Assembly (NCBI GenBank): GCA_034431435.1
Contig: DAOUDG010000032.1
Coordinates: 1 to 30,057, forward strand
Source: JAHCIE01 sp034431435
Lineage (GTDB): Bacteria; Chloroflexota; Anaerolineae; Epilineales; JAHCIE01
Reading direction: 5' to 3'
Length of the DNA stretch: 30,057 nucleotides
The notes beneath the pieces are model-generated. The model was not told the DNA's origin, made no database searches, and saw only the letters and a list, made by a program, of their open reading frames with translations. This document shows positions 24,359 through 30,057 of this stretch, one piece after another. The position numbers and the translations under genes are program-made. The first letter of the stretch is position 1, and each line of letters begins with the position of its first letter.

Positions 24359-25060
24359 TTACTCTTCGGCGTCGAGGTCCGGCTCGCCGCGTAGCTGCTT
24401 CAGCCGCTCGACGACCGCCACGTTGGTCAGCAGCGCCACCAGGGGCGGGACGAGCAGGAACAAGGGAATGACGCCCGGCAGGTTGGGGGCCAGGACGAGT
24501 AGCAAACCCACGACCAGGGCGATGAGGACGACGACCGGCAGGGTGTGGAAGGGGCTACCGAAGGAGATGAGGAGGCTATTACGCAGTGCGAGGGGAATCT
24601 TGGCTTCCTGCTGCTCCATCAGGATGGGGAAGACGAAGAGCTGGACGATGAACCACACAAACAGCACGGCCAGCCACAGGGCAATGGCCAGGGGAACCCA
24701 CATCGCGTCCATGGCGCCGTAGAAACGCAGGTTGAGAATGACGATGACCAGGACCACCACATCGAGGACGGCCAGAATCCACGACGGCACGGCGTAGCGG
24801 CGCATACCCTCGATGAAGTGACCCGCGCTGCCGACGCGATCGTGGGCGAGGCGATTGGTGACGTAGTAGGCGCCGGCCGTGGCCGGCGGCAGACTCACCA
24901 GCAGGACGACCAGTGCGGCGAGCCAGCCGCCAAGCCCACCCGCGACTAGAGGCGGCCCCAGCGCCACCAGCGTCCATAGGGCCGCGACGATAATGAGGGT
25001 GAACAACTCCTCCCATACCATCCGCAGGCCGCGACTCAGCACCCGCGTCGCGCTGCCCAT
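24359..25060 (-). CDS. DUF624 (YesL-like) membrane protein
   Basis: 233 residues with about five membrane helices: LFTLIIVAALWTLVAL, WLAALVVLLVSLPPATAGAYYV, WILAVLDVVVLVIVILNL, WLAVLFVWFIVQLFVFPIL and the pair LPVVVLIALVVGLLLVLAP / GVIPLFLLVPPLVALLTNVAVV. The conserved small-residue stretch PPATAGAYYV is typical of YesL. Family members are often found beside sugar transporters; their role is unknown. The start at 25060 was chosen because GGAGGCGGAG lies upstream; the open frame runs further but only through terminator sequence. It is first of four tightly spaced genes (gaps 30, 9 and 20 bp). Confidence 0.82.
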   Translation of the reverse strand: MGSATRVLSRGLRMVWEELFTLIIVAALWTLVALGPPLVAGGLGGWLAALVVLLVSLPPATAGAYYVTNRLAHDRVGSAGHFIEGMRRYAVPSWILAVLDVVVLVIVILNLRFYGAMDAMWVPLAIALWLAVLFVWFIVQLFVFPILMEQQEAKIPLALRNSLLISFGSPFHTLPVVVLIALVVGLLLVLAPNLPGVIPLFLLVPPLVALLTNVAVVERLKQLRGEPDLDAEE

Positions 25061-25089
25061 ACCGTGACTCCGCCTCCACTCGAAGAGTT

Positions 25090-25132
25090 GCCGCACGCGC
25101 CAGGCTCCCCTGCGGGAGCGTGGGCGTGCGGC
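25090..25132 (-). terminator. Terminator after the 3D/5'-nucleotidase-C gene
   Basis: Outer arms GCCGCACG/CGTGCGGC (25090-25097 with 25125-25132) and inner GCTCCC/GGGAGC (25104-25109 with 25114-25119). It lies 30 bases upstream of the DUF624 start, and no clear promoter is visible for that operon, so some read-through is possible. Confidence 0.6.
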
Positions 25133-25182
25133 TCTAGTTTGGCGCACCTGACTTCGGAATGCAAGTTGACTGGCTGCCGCCT

Positions 25183-26175
25183 CTACTTGAGGGGGGCGAT
25201 GCGGCCCGGTTGCGATACGAGCGCGCCGCCCCGCGCAATCCACTTGCTAATGGTGTCCGCCGCTGGCTCAAACGTCAGGAAGCCCCGACCGGTCTCGAAG
25301 AGGCTGTGGTAGGGGTCGGCCAGATACAGGCCGTCGGTGAGGGCGACGAAGTAGTTGGCGTTCTCCCAGATCGGCTCGCGCGTGTCGGCGCGGGTGAGGT
25401 GGACGATGCGCTTGCCGATGGGAGCCGTGGGATTGTACACCACATTCAGGCCAGCGAGGCTCAGGGTCAGGTCGGTGCGCACATCCTGGGCGAGGCTCGT
25501 CTCGATGATCTGCTTGATGACATCCCCTCGCAGGTGGAGCGTGACACCGCGCTGCGACTTGGGCAGGGCTGCCTCAACATTGGTGGACGTCAATTGCTCG
25601 GGCGTCAGGCCGCCGTGGATCACGCCGTTGTGAATGAGGCCGATGTCGGCGTTGTAGTGCTGACGCAAGGCCTCGGCCAACCCATTGCCCAACAGGTTCT
25701 CGTTCTGCGTGGCGGCGGACACGCCCGCGCCACGCGGCGACGCAACGGGCGTTTCGCCGATGGCAGCCAGAGCATCCTGCAACACTTGCTCGCCGTCCAG
25801 ATCATAGCGGATGACGACATCCCGCCAGCGCGAGCCGCCAATGCCCATCCCTTCCGGCATGAAGATGTCCAGTAGATTGTTATGCACTCCCCCGCCCCGG
25901 TCATAGCAGGCGAAGAAACCGAGATCGGGTACTTCAAACACGGTACCGAAGTCAAACTCGCGCCCGCAGGCGGCCAGGCCCCACTGGGCGGGCTTACCGG
26001 AGGCCGTGCGGCCATTGCACGCCTTGACGGCGGCGATGGATGCGTCGCAGATGCGGTAGCCCGTCACGTGCATGCGGCGCGTCTCGTTGTCGGGGCGACT
26101 GGCCGAGGCGACGCCGGTCAGCCCCAGCGCCAGCACGACAGCGAGTATGAGAAATGGTAGCCTGGATCGTATCAT
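25183..26175 (-). CDS. Secreted 3D-domain protein fused to a 5'-nucleotidase C-terminal domain
   Basis: 330 residues with a signal peptide (cleavage likely after ASA, about 26). Residues 34-110 match the 3D double-psi barrel found in lytic transglycosylases and YabE/YuiC-type wall enzymes: HVTGYRICD, CNGRTASG (53-60), GTVFEVPDLG (77-86), YDRGGGVHNN (91-100) and LLDIFMP (101-107). Residues about 160-300 match the 5'-nucleotidase C-terminal domain: ADIGLIHNGVIHGGL, NVEAALPKSQRGVTLHLRGDVIKQIIETSL and VYNPTAPIGKRIVHL. The metallophosphatase domain that normally does the chemistry is absent, and the substrate-binding Arg of the NGGGIR-type motif is His187. A wall-lytic or binding role is inferred. 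The ATG at 26175 follows GGGGAG and overlaps a small upstream frame. Confidence 0.8.
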   Translation of the reverse strand: MIRSRLPFLILAVVLALGLTGVASASRPDNETRRMHVTGYRICDASIAAVKACNGRTASGKPAQWGLAACGREFDFGTVFEVPDLGFFACYDRGGGVHNNLLDIFMPEGMGIGGSRWRDVVIRYDLDGEQVLQDALAAIGETPVASPRGAGVSAATQNENLLGNGLAEALRQHYNADIGLIHNGVIHGGLTPEQLTSTNVEAALPKSQRGVTLHLRGDVIKQIIETSLAQDVRTDLTLSLAGLNVVYNPTAPIGKRIVHLTRADTREPIWENANYFVALTDGLYLADPYHSLFETGRGFLTFEPAADTISKWIARGGALVSQPGRIAPLK

Positions 26176-26369
26176 AGCTCCCCCCAATAGGTCCAGGGAC
26201 GGGCGGCTTTCCAACCCGGCCGGCCCAGCATGACGCGCGCCACGCCGCAAAAATAGCCGTCGCGAGCGGGCCAGCGCCCGTCACGTCGGCTAGGACAGAA
26301 CACGCTATACGGTCGTTCGGGAGCGACGGTCGAGCGTCGACTCGGCGGAGGCTCGTCGTTCCTGGTCAT
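26172..26369 (-). CDS. Possible small basic protein upstream of the 3D-domain gene
   Basis: A 65-codon frame starting at ATG 26369, downstream of a good promoter, with its stop overlapping the next start (ATGA). It is rich in Arg, Pro and Trp (PYSVFCPSRRDGRWPARDGY ... WTYWGEL). No family is recognised and no ribosome site is convincing. It may be a coupled leader peptide or chance. Confidence 0.33.
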   Translation of the reverse strand: MTRNDEPPPSRRSTVAPERPYSVFCPSRRDGRWPARDGYFCGVARVMLGRPGWKAARPWTYWGEL

Positions 26370-26418
26370 AGGCGGCGGTGTCCACGCAAGAGGTTGGTCT
26401 CTCGTCGGGTCGCCGCAG

Positions 26419-26447
26419 AGTATACGTCGAGACGGGGCCAGGGTCAA
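26419..26447 (-). promoter_or_regulatory. Promoter of the 3D/5'-nucleotidase-C gene
   Basis: TTGACC (26447-26442), 17 bp, TATACT (26424-26419). The leader would be about 235 bases, or about 40 if the small frame at 26369 is translated. Confidence 0.75.
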
Positions 26448-26449
26448 AC

Positions 26450-26475
26450 CGACGCCGGTCCTGCGACCGGCGTCG
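26450..26475 (-). terminator. rpsU terminator
   Basis: A perfect 11 bp stem, CGACGCCGGTC with its complement around a 4-base loop, followed on the minus strand by GGTTTG. The next promoter's -35 box lies two bases beyond. Confidence 0.75.
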
Positions 26476-26501
26476 ATGAAAGGTCTGCTGTCAGCTGCGA
26501 C

Positions 26502-26708
26502 TTACTCGCGGCTCGACTGGGCCTGCTTCCACATCTTGCGCTGGAGCTTGCGCGCCGACTTCTGGCGCTCGCGGCGGCGCTGCTCGCTCTTGGAGACAAA
26601 CCACTGGCGGCGGCGGTACGCGCTGAGGACGCCGCTCTTGGTCACCTCCTTACGGAAGCGCTTGAGCAGACTCTCGAAGCTCTCACCCTGGCGAAGGTCT
26701 ACTGTCAC
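26502..26708 (-). CDS. rpsU: 30S ribosomal protein bS21
   Basis: 68-residue basic protein of the small subunit, near the anti-Shine-Dalgarno end of 16S rRNA. Family features are the start TVDLRQGESFESLLKRFRKEVTKSGVLSAYRRRQWFVSKSEQRRR and a Lys/Arg/Gln-rich helical tail. It starts at GTG 26708 with AAGGGGG eight bases upstream. It is transcribed alone between its own promoter (26738-26766) and terminator. Confidence 0.95.
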   Translation of the reverse strand: MTVDLRQGESFESLLKRFRKEVTKSGVLSAYRRRQWFVSKSEQRRRERQKSARKLQRKMWKQAQSSRE

Positions 26709-26737
26709 TACGAATCACCCCCTTCCACAACCGCGAA

Positions 26738-26766
26738 AGTATAACCGGGAGCGACACGAGAGTCAA
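26738..26766 (-). promoter_or_regulatory. rpsU promoter
   Basis: TTGACT (26766-26761), 17 bp, TATACT (26743-26738), about 30 bases before the rpsU start. Confidence 0.8.
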
Positions 26767-26812
26767 TTCTGCATCTCATTCGTGGCGGCGGTCCGCGTTT
26801 GCCAGACAATGG

Positions 26813-26842
26813 GCGACGCGCCGGGGGCAGCCGGCGCGTCGC
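26813..26842 (-). terminator. Terminator of the lexA operon
   Basis: A perfect 12 bp stem (26813-26824 with 26831-26842) around a 6-base loop, 30 bases after the last gene of the operon. No T-run. Confidence 0.65.
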
Positions 26843-26873
26843 GGAGGAGGGGGAGGAAGCGATGAGGGCGCGG

Positions 26874-27179
26874 TCAGGCGGCGCGCCGCCTCCGTCGCGG
26901 CGCGGTGTCGACGCCATTGGCCGCCGTTTCCGCCTCCGCGGCGGGCGCGGGCTGAGCGTCTGCGGCCGTGCCGACCCAATAATGGTGGGGGCGGATGCTC
27001 GCGCGTGTGCGTAACTCGAAGCCGGGCACACGAGTCTCGCCCGCCACCATGTCCGGGTTGACGTAACAGGTGTTGGCGGCGACGCCGAATTTCTCTCGGT
27101 AGCGCTCGGCGGCCTCGTACACTTTCTGAGCCAGGGAGGTCTTGGGGTCTTTGTCGTACCACAGAATACCGATGTTCAC
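26874..27179 (-). CDS. Small protein of unknown function, last gene of lexA cluster
   Basis: 101 residues, no family recognised. The first 70 look like a compact alpha/beta domain: NIGILWYDKDPKTSLAQKVYEAAERYREKFG, then TCYVNPDMVAGETRVPGFELRTRASIRPHHYWVG. The last 30 are Ala/Glu-rich, ending in five arginines. GTG 27179 is the start because AGGAGG lies six bases upstream. A longer open frame to 27557 is a shadow of the overlapping gene. Its GTGA start/stop overlap with the membrane-protein gene implies coupled translation and joint function. Confidence 0.75.
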   Translation of the reverse strand: MNIGILWYDKDPKTSLAQKVYEAAERYREKFGVAANTCYVNPDMVAGETRVPGFELRTRASIRPHHYWVGTAADAQPAPAAEAETAANGVDTAPRRRRRAA

Positions 27180-27577
27180 GGCAAACCTCCTGGCGTTGAC
27201 TCGTCGTCGCCGACGACGTGGAACTCGCGGGGGGCGGGCGGCGGGCCGGCAGGCATCTCCCAATACGAGGGCATCGGGCGATAGCCCGGCAGGCTCGGCG
27301 CGGGCACGACGACGATCTGGGGCACAGGCGGCTGATGGGGCACGGCGGGCGTCACGATCTGCGGTAGGCGTGGCCCAGGCGCATCGCCCTCGTCGCCGCT
27401 GCCAATCGGCCTGCGCCGCGTCGCGTACAGCACCAGCAGGGCGACCGGCAGGCTGCTGAGCACACCCATCAGCGCGCCCACCACGACCGCCATCGCCTCG
27501 GTGCCGAGCTTGAGAGCCACCACGGCCCCCAGGCCCGCGCAGAACGCAATCAGACACAGCCGAAACAGAGCGCGCAT
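27176..27577 (-). CDS. Small two-helix membrane protein with Pro-rich tail
   Basis: 133 residues, no family recognised. Two membrane helices (LFRLCLIAFCAGLGAVVALKLG and AMAVVVGALMGVLSSLPVALLVLY) precede ATRRRP, so the tail is probably cytoplasmic. The remaining 75 residues are Pro/Val-rich (PQIVTPAVPHQPPVPQIVVVPAPSLPGYRPMPSYWEMP) and likely flexible, suited to binding a partner. Met at 27577 is preferred over 27589 because TGAGG lies six bases upstream. It is separated from the FtsK-like gene by about 170 bp with hairpins and no clear promoter. Confidence 0.72.
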   Translation of the reverse strand: MRALFRLCLIAFCAGLGAVVALKLGTEAMAVVVGALMGVLSSLPVALLVLYATRRRPIGSGDEGDAPGPRLPQIVTPAVPHQPPVPQIVVVPAPSLPGYRPMPSYWEMPAGPPPAPREFHVVGDDESTPGGLP

Positions 27578-27596
27578 AGCAGACCTCATTGCCGTC

Positions 27597-27747
27597 TCAG
27601 GGGACTGGCGGACGGGGTGCGGGCCGGATGGGGCGCGGGCAGGGGTCCAGGATTGCAGGTGTCGCTAGACTAGTGGTGAGTTTCCGGAAGCTCGGTAAAC
27701 ACCCCACGCCCCACCGACTCGCGTCGGGACGCTGGCGGAGAGCGCCC
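27597..27747 (-). other. Gap between ftsK-like and membrane-protein genes
   Basis: Two small stems lie just after the FtsK-like stop (GGGGCGCT/AGCGTCCC with a G-U pair, and CCGAC/GTCGG at 27714-27728). There is no T-run and no convincing promoter, so continued transcription into the next two genes is likely but unproven. Confidence 0.4.
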
Positions 27748-28929
27748 CTATTTAACCACGCGCAATGCGCCACGCCGCGCCACCCGCGAGGCGAGGGGGT
27801 TCGACGCGCCGGATAAACCCTCGGCAGGGGCATCCGGTGCGCCGACCGCCCGCCTGTGGGGGGCAGCGGCGGTGGTTACGTAGGCAGCAGCCGGGCGAAG
27901 GGCGGCTGTCAATGGCAAGGGGGTCTCGCCTTCGCCCAGGTGATGGGCCAGTTCGGCCTCAGTGCAATAGGCCGCCTGGAAGCGGTGCGTCGTGCCCTGC
28001 ACGACCAGCAGGAAGTCGCCGCGCCCTGCCAGTCGCTCAGCGCCGCTGCGGGCAATGCCAGCGGCGACCTTCGCGTCCTCGGCGCTGGCGACGCTGCCAA
28101 CCAGCCGGGCCGGGAAGTTGGCCTTTACCAATGAGCCGATGATGGCGGCGCTAGGCTTCTGCGTGCAGCACACCAGATGCAGGCCCGCCTCGCGCCCCCG
28201 CTGCGACAGGCGCGTCAGCGCCGCCGTCACTGCTGCACCACCGACAAGGGCCAGGTCAGCCAGTTCATCAATGAAGGTGATGATGCGCGGCAGGGTGATG
28301 CCCTCATGGTCCCGTCGTTCCATCTCGCTCACCAGCCAGTCCAGGAGCGCCAGGGCGTCCTGGGGCGACTGGGCCACCGGGGCGAGCAGGTGCGGCAGGG
28401 AGGCGAAGGGCGCGTAACCCCGTCCCTTGGGGTCGATAAGCAGCAGCCCCAGGTCGGCGGGCGAGTTGTGGGCGGCCAGGCTGGCGATCATGCCGCGCGC
28501 CAGGGCCGTCTTGCCGGAGCCGGTCGTGCCGCTGATGAGGGCGTGCGGCGCTTCCGGGCTGGCCAGTCGTAGCAGGATGGGTGTACCCTCGCCGTCCAGG
28601 CCAAGAATGGCCGTGTAGCCGGGCACGCGCGAGAGACGCTGCGACAGGTCGAACAGGCGCACGATGCCCCGGTCGGAGCGGGGAAACTCCAGGTCGATGG
28701 TCGTGCCGCGCCGAACGACACGGCACGTCGCCGCGCCCAGGGACAGGGCCAGTTCCTCTGACAGGCGAGCGATCTGGCTGACCCGTGTGCCCATTGCCGG
28801 TGCGAGGTGGAAGCGTACCATCTGGGGCGTCACGGCCCCGCCGGTGACGCGGCCCTGGATGCGATGGCTGGCGAGGACCGACTCGATTTGATCTGCCTGG
28901 AAGTGCAGTTGACTCTCGCGCTTGCTCAT
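27748..28929 (-). CDS. Soluble FtsK/SpoIIIE-family DNA-translocase-like ATPase
   Basis: 393 residues. An N-terminal region (1-105) resembles the FtsK alpha domain (ESVLASHRIQGRVTGGAVTPQMVRFHLAPAMGTRVSQIARLSEELALSLG). The RecA-like motor follows, with Walker A GTTGSGKT (134-141), LLIDPKGRGYAPFASLPHL (163-181) and Walker B IITFIDELADL (Asp221, Glu222), then TRLSQRGREAGLHLVCCTQKPSA, as in FtsK/SpoIIIE. There is no membrane domain and no recognisable gamma winged helix; the last 60 residues are Ala/Arg-rich. Chromosome-segregation FtsK is much longer, so this is a short accessory form, as found on mobile elements. It lies 30 bp after lexA with AGGAGAG before the ATG, so it should be SOS-induced. 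Confidence 0.9.
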   Translation of the reverse strand: MSKRESQLHFQADQIESVLASHRIQGRVTGGAVTPQMVRFHLAPAMGTRVSQIARLSEELALSLGAATCRVVRRGTTIDLEFPRSDRGIVRLFDLSQRLSRVPGYTAILGLDGEGTPILLRLASPEAPHALISGTTGSGKTALARGMIASLAAHNSPADLGLLLIDPKGRGYAPFASLPHLLAPVAQSPQDALALLDWLVSEMERRDHEGITLPRIITFIDELADLALVGGAAVTAALTRLSQRGREAGLHLVCCTQKPSAAIIGSLVKANFPARLVGSVASAEDAKVAAGIARSGAERLAGRGDFLLVVQGTTHRFQAAYCTEAELAHHLGEGETPLPLTAALRPAAAYVTTAAAPHRRAVGAPDAPAEGLSGASNPLASRVARRGALRVVK

Positions 28930-28959
28930 CGGGGCAGCTCTCCTGGCCGACGGCCTGAC

Positions 28960-29598
28960 TCAGACGTGACGAATCACGGCAATGACTTTGCCCTGGACTT
29001 CCACGTCGTCGGCGTCGCGATAGATAGGTTCCATTGTCTGATTTTCTGGCTGCAAGCGGATGCGCCTGCCCTCGTCGAAGAAACGCTTGAGGGTCGTCTG
29101 CTGCTCGCTCTTGATCCATGCCGCCACCATGTCGCCGTTGTTGGCGCTGCTGGTGCGGCGCAGGATGACGATGTCGCCGTCGTTGATGAGGGCGTCAATC
29201 ATCGACGTTCCCTTGACCCGCAGCGCGTAGACGCCACGGGTGTCGCTTACGATGTCGCGGGTGAGTTCCAGGCTGTCTTCCGGCTCAGCCCGCTCGTCGG
29301 GCACAGGGATGGGCAAACCCGCCGCAATGCGGCCCAGCAGGGGGATGGTAATGACGTCGCCGAAGGGCTGGCCATCGGCGCAGCGTAGCAGGACCAGGCC
29401 ACGGGCCACACCCGGCGCCCGTGTCAGGTATTCCATCGCCTCGAGCTTGCCCAGGTCGCGGTGAACGTGGTCCTTGGAGGCCATGTTCATCGCGACACGA
29501 ATCTCCTCGACCGACGGCGCGTGGTCGTGCTTGCGCAGGTAGACCTCGATGACCGTCACCATCCGAGCCAGATGGTCGGTCAGGCCAATGCTTCCCAT
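28960..29598 (-). CDS. lexA: SOS repressor LexA
   Basis: 212-residue repressor that cleaves itself when RecA filaments form. The N-terminal winged helix (1-70) includes HAPSVEEIRVAMNMASKDHVHRDLGKLEAMEYLTR. The C-terminal S24 peptidase has the cleavage site Ala93-Gly94 in GRIAAGLP, nucleophile Ser132 in VKGTSMIDA and general base Lys171 in TTLKRF, all intact. GGAGG lies five bases before the ATG. The promoter holds two LexA boxes, so it represses itself. It heads an operon with a FtsK-like ATPase. Confidence 0.96.
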   Translation of the reverse strand: MGSIGLTDHLARMVTVIEVYLRKHDHAPSVEEIRVAMNMASKDHVHRDLGKLEAMEYLTRAPGVARGLVLLRCADGQPFGDVITIPLLGRIAAGLPIPVPDERAEPEDSLELTRDIVSDTRGVYALRVKGTSMIDALINDGDIVILRRTSSANNGDMVAAWIKSEQQTTLKRFFDEGRRIRLQPENQTMEPIYRDADDVEVQGKVIAVIRHV

Positions 29599-29617
29599 AC
29601 CGCCTCCTCACTTGCCA

Positions 29618-29629
29618 GAACCAATGTTC
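29618..29629 (-). promoter_or_regulatory. LexA box 1
   Basis: GAAC-CAAT-GTTC over the predicted transcription start of lexA. Together with box 2 the centres are 29 bp apart, nearly three helical turns. Confidence 0.88.
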
Positions 29630-29637
29630 TGAATCAT

Positions 29638-29666
29638 AGTATACCAGAACGTTTGTTCCGTGTCAA
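29638..29666 (-). promoter_or_regulatory. lexA promoter
   Basis: TTGACA (29666-29661), 17 bp, TATACT (29643-29638): a near-consensus promoter, 40 bases before the start codon. LexA box 2 fills its spacer. Confidence 0.9.
29647..29658 (-). promoter_or_regulatory. LexA box 2
   Basis: GAAC-GTTT-GTTC between the -35 and -10 boxes of lexA, where a bound repressor would block RNA polymerase. Confidence 0.88.
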
Positions 29667-29710
29667 GGGCCGGGCGACAAAGAATTGACGATTCTGGCCG
29701 ATGCGCAACG

Positions 29711-29740
29711 CAAAACACCCCCGTCATGGGACGGGGGTGT
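29711..29740 (-). terminator. rpsT intrinsic terminator
   Basis: A perfect 11 bp stem (29715-29725 with 29730-29740) and 4-base loop, followed on the minus strand by TTTT. It lies about 85 bases after the rpsT stop. Confidence 0.88.
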
Positions 29741-29824
29741 CAGATATCAATGGCTGTGGCGACCAGAGGCTCTAGGCAGCGCCTGGAACGACAGGATTCT
29801 TTGGGTATCGAGACTGGGTTGGCG

Positions 29825-30057
29825 TCAGGCCCTGGGCCGCGCGCCCGACGGGCGACGCTTGGTGACCACAGGCGTGATCTGGCCACTCTCGGCCAGCTTC
29901 AGGCGCTTGGCAAGCCGCGACTTGCGCCGCGCCGCGTTGTTCTTGTGGATGATGCCCTTCTCGGCGGCGGTATCCAGCGCGCTCTGCGCGTCGTGGAACG
30001 CCAGGCGGGCAGCGTCCACATCCCCCGCATCGATGGCCTTGTGGGTCTTCTTGATAA
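29825..30057 (-). CDS. rpsT: 30S ribosomal protein bS20 (5' end cut by window)
   Basis: Basic 16S rRNA-binding protein. The open frame runs to the window edge, giving 77 codons counting the stop. It reads IKKTHKAIDAGDVDAARLAFHDAQSALDTAAEKGIIHKNNAARRKSRLAKRLK. The block GIIHKNNAARRKSRLAKRL is diagnostic of S20. A 20-residue basic tail (TPVVTKRRPSGARPRA end) extends past the usual C-terminus. The missing N-terminus would be about 20 residues. Confidence 0.94.
   Translation of the reverse strand, partial: IKKTHKAIDAGDVDAARLAFHDAQSALDTAAEKGIIHKNNAARRKSRLAKRLKLAESGQITPVVTKRRPSGARPRA

Noticed and set aside
27180..27557. Long version of the small last gene of the lexA cluster
   Set aside because: The extension is the out-of-frame shadow of the membrane-protein gene; GTG at 27179 has a strong ribosome site.

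Overview
The window is about 30 kb of GC-rich, gene-dense bacterial chromosome with no rRNA, tRNA or CRISPR array that I can see. The gene content suggests a Chloroflexota-type organism. The substrate-binding lipoprotein has a repetitive VVVEKPVEKVVEKVV-like stalk, there is a baeRF-type release-factor homologue, and the SOS operator is GAAC-N4-GTTC rather than the E. coli CTGT-N8-ACAG form. This placement rests on recall of family traits and has not been tested by a search. Promoters are mostly sigma-70-like with 16-17 bp spacers, and most starts have a GGAGG-type ribosome site.

Layout. Bases 1-3588 (minus) hold a family-5 peptide/oligosaccharide ABC transporter (binding lipoprotein, then two permeases; the second is cut by the window edge). 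Bases 3826-4866 (plus) encode a membrane-anchored SH3b plus SGNH protein. Bases 4984-5598 (minus) encode an unknown Cys-rich protein behind a perfect consensus promoter. Bases 5881-7969 (minus) hold a GH13 alpha-glucosidase and a DUF488 protein, preceded by a broken small membrane-protein gene. A SnoaL-like gene and a large glycosidase-like gene diverge at 8856/8963. Bases 11439-14330 hold rpsO and pnp with a structured spacer. Bases 14426-17984 hold a class V aminotransferase, serA and a histidine phosphatase, which could make a complete serine pathway. An AI-2E family membrane protein follows (18095-19222).

From 19328 to the end every gene is on the minus strand: a phage-type Erf-like recombination protein, a four-gene operon (DUF624 membrane protein, six-hairpin glycosidase-like protein, ParB-like/DUF4032 protein, baeRF protein), a secreted 3D-domain plus 5'-nucleotidase-C fusion, rpsU, a lexA-led operon with a soluble FtsK/SpoIIIE-type ATPase and two small unknown proteins, and rpsT (cut by the window edge).

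The strongest systems-level signal is a small SOS regulon. Three exact GAAC-N4-GTTC sites occur in the window: two in the lexA promoter and one in the Erf-like gene promoter, at almost the same distance from the -10 box. This ties the Erf-like protein, and possibly the FtsK-like ATPase with its two companions, to DNA damage.
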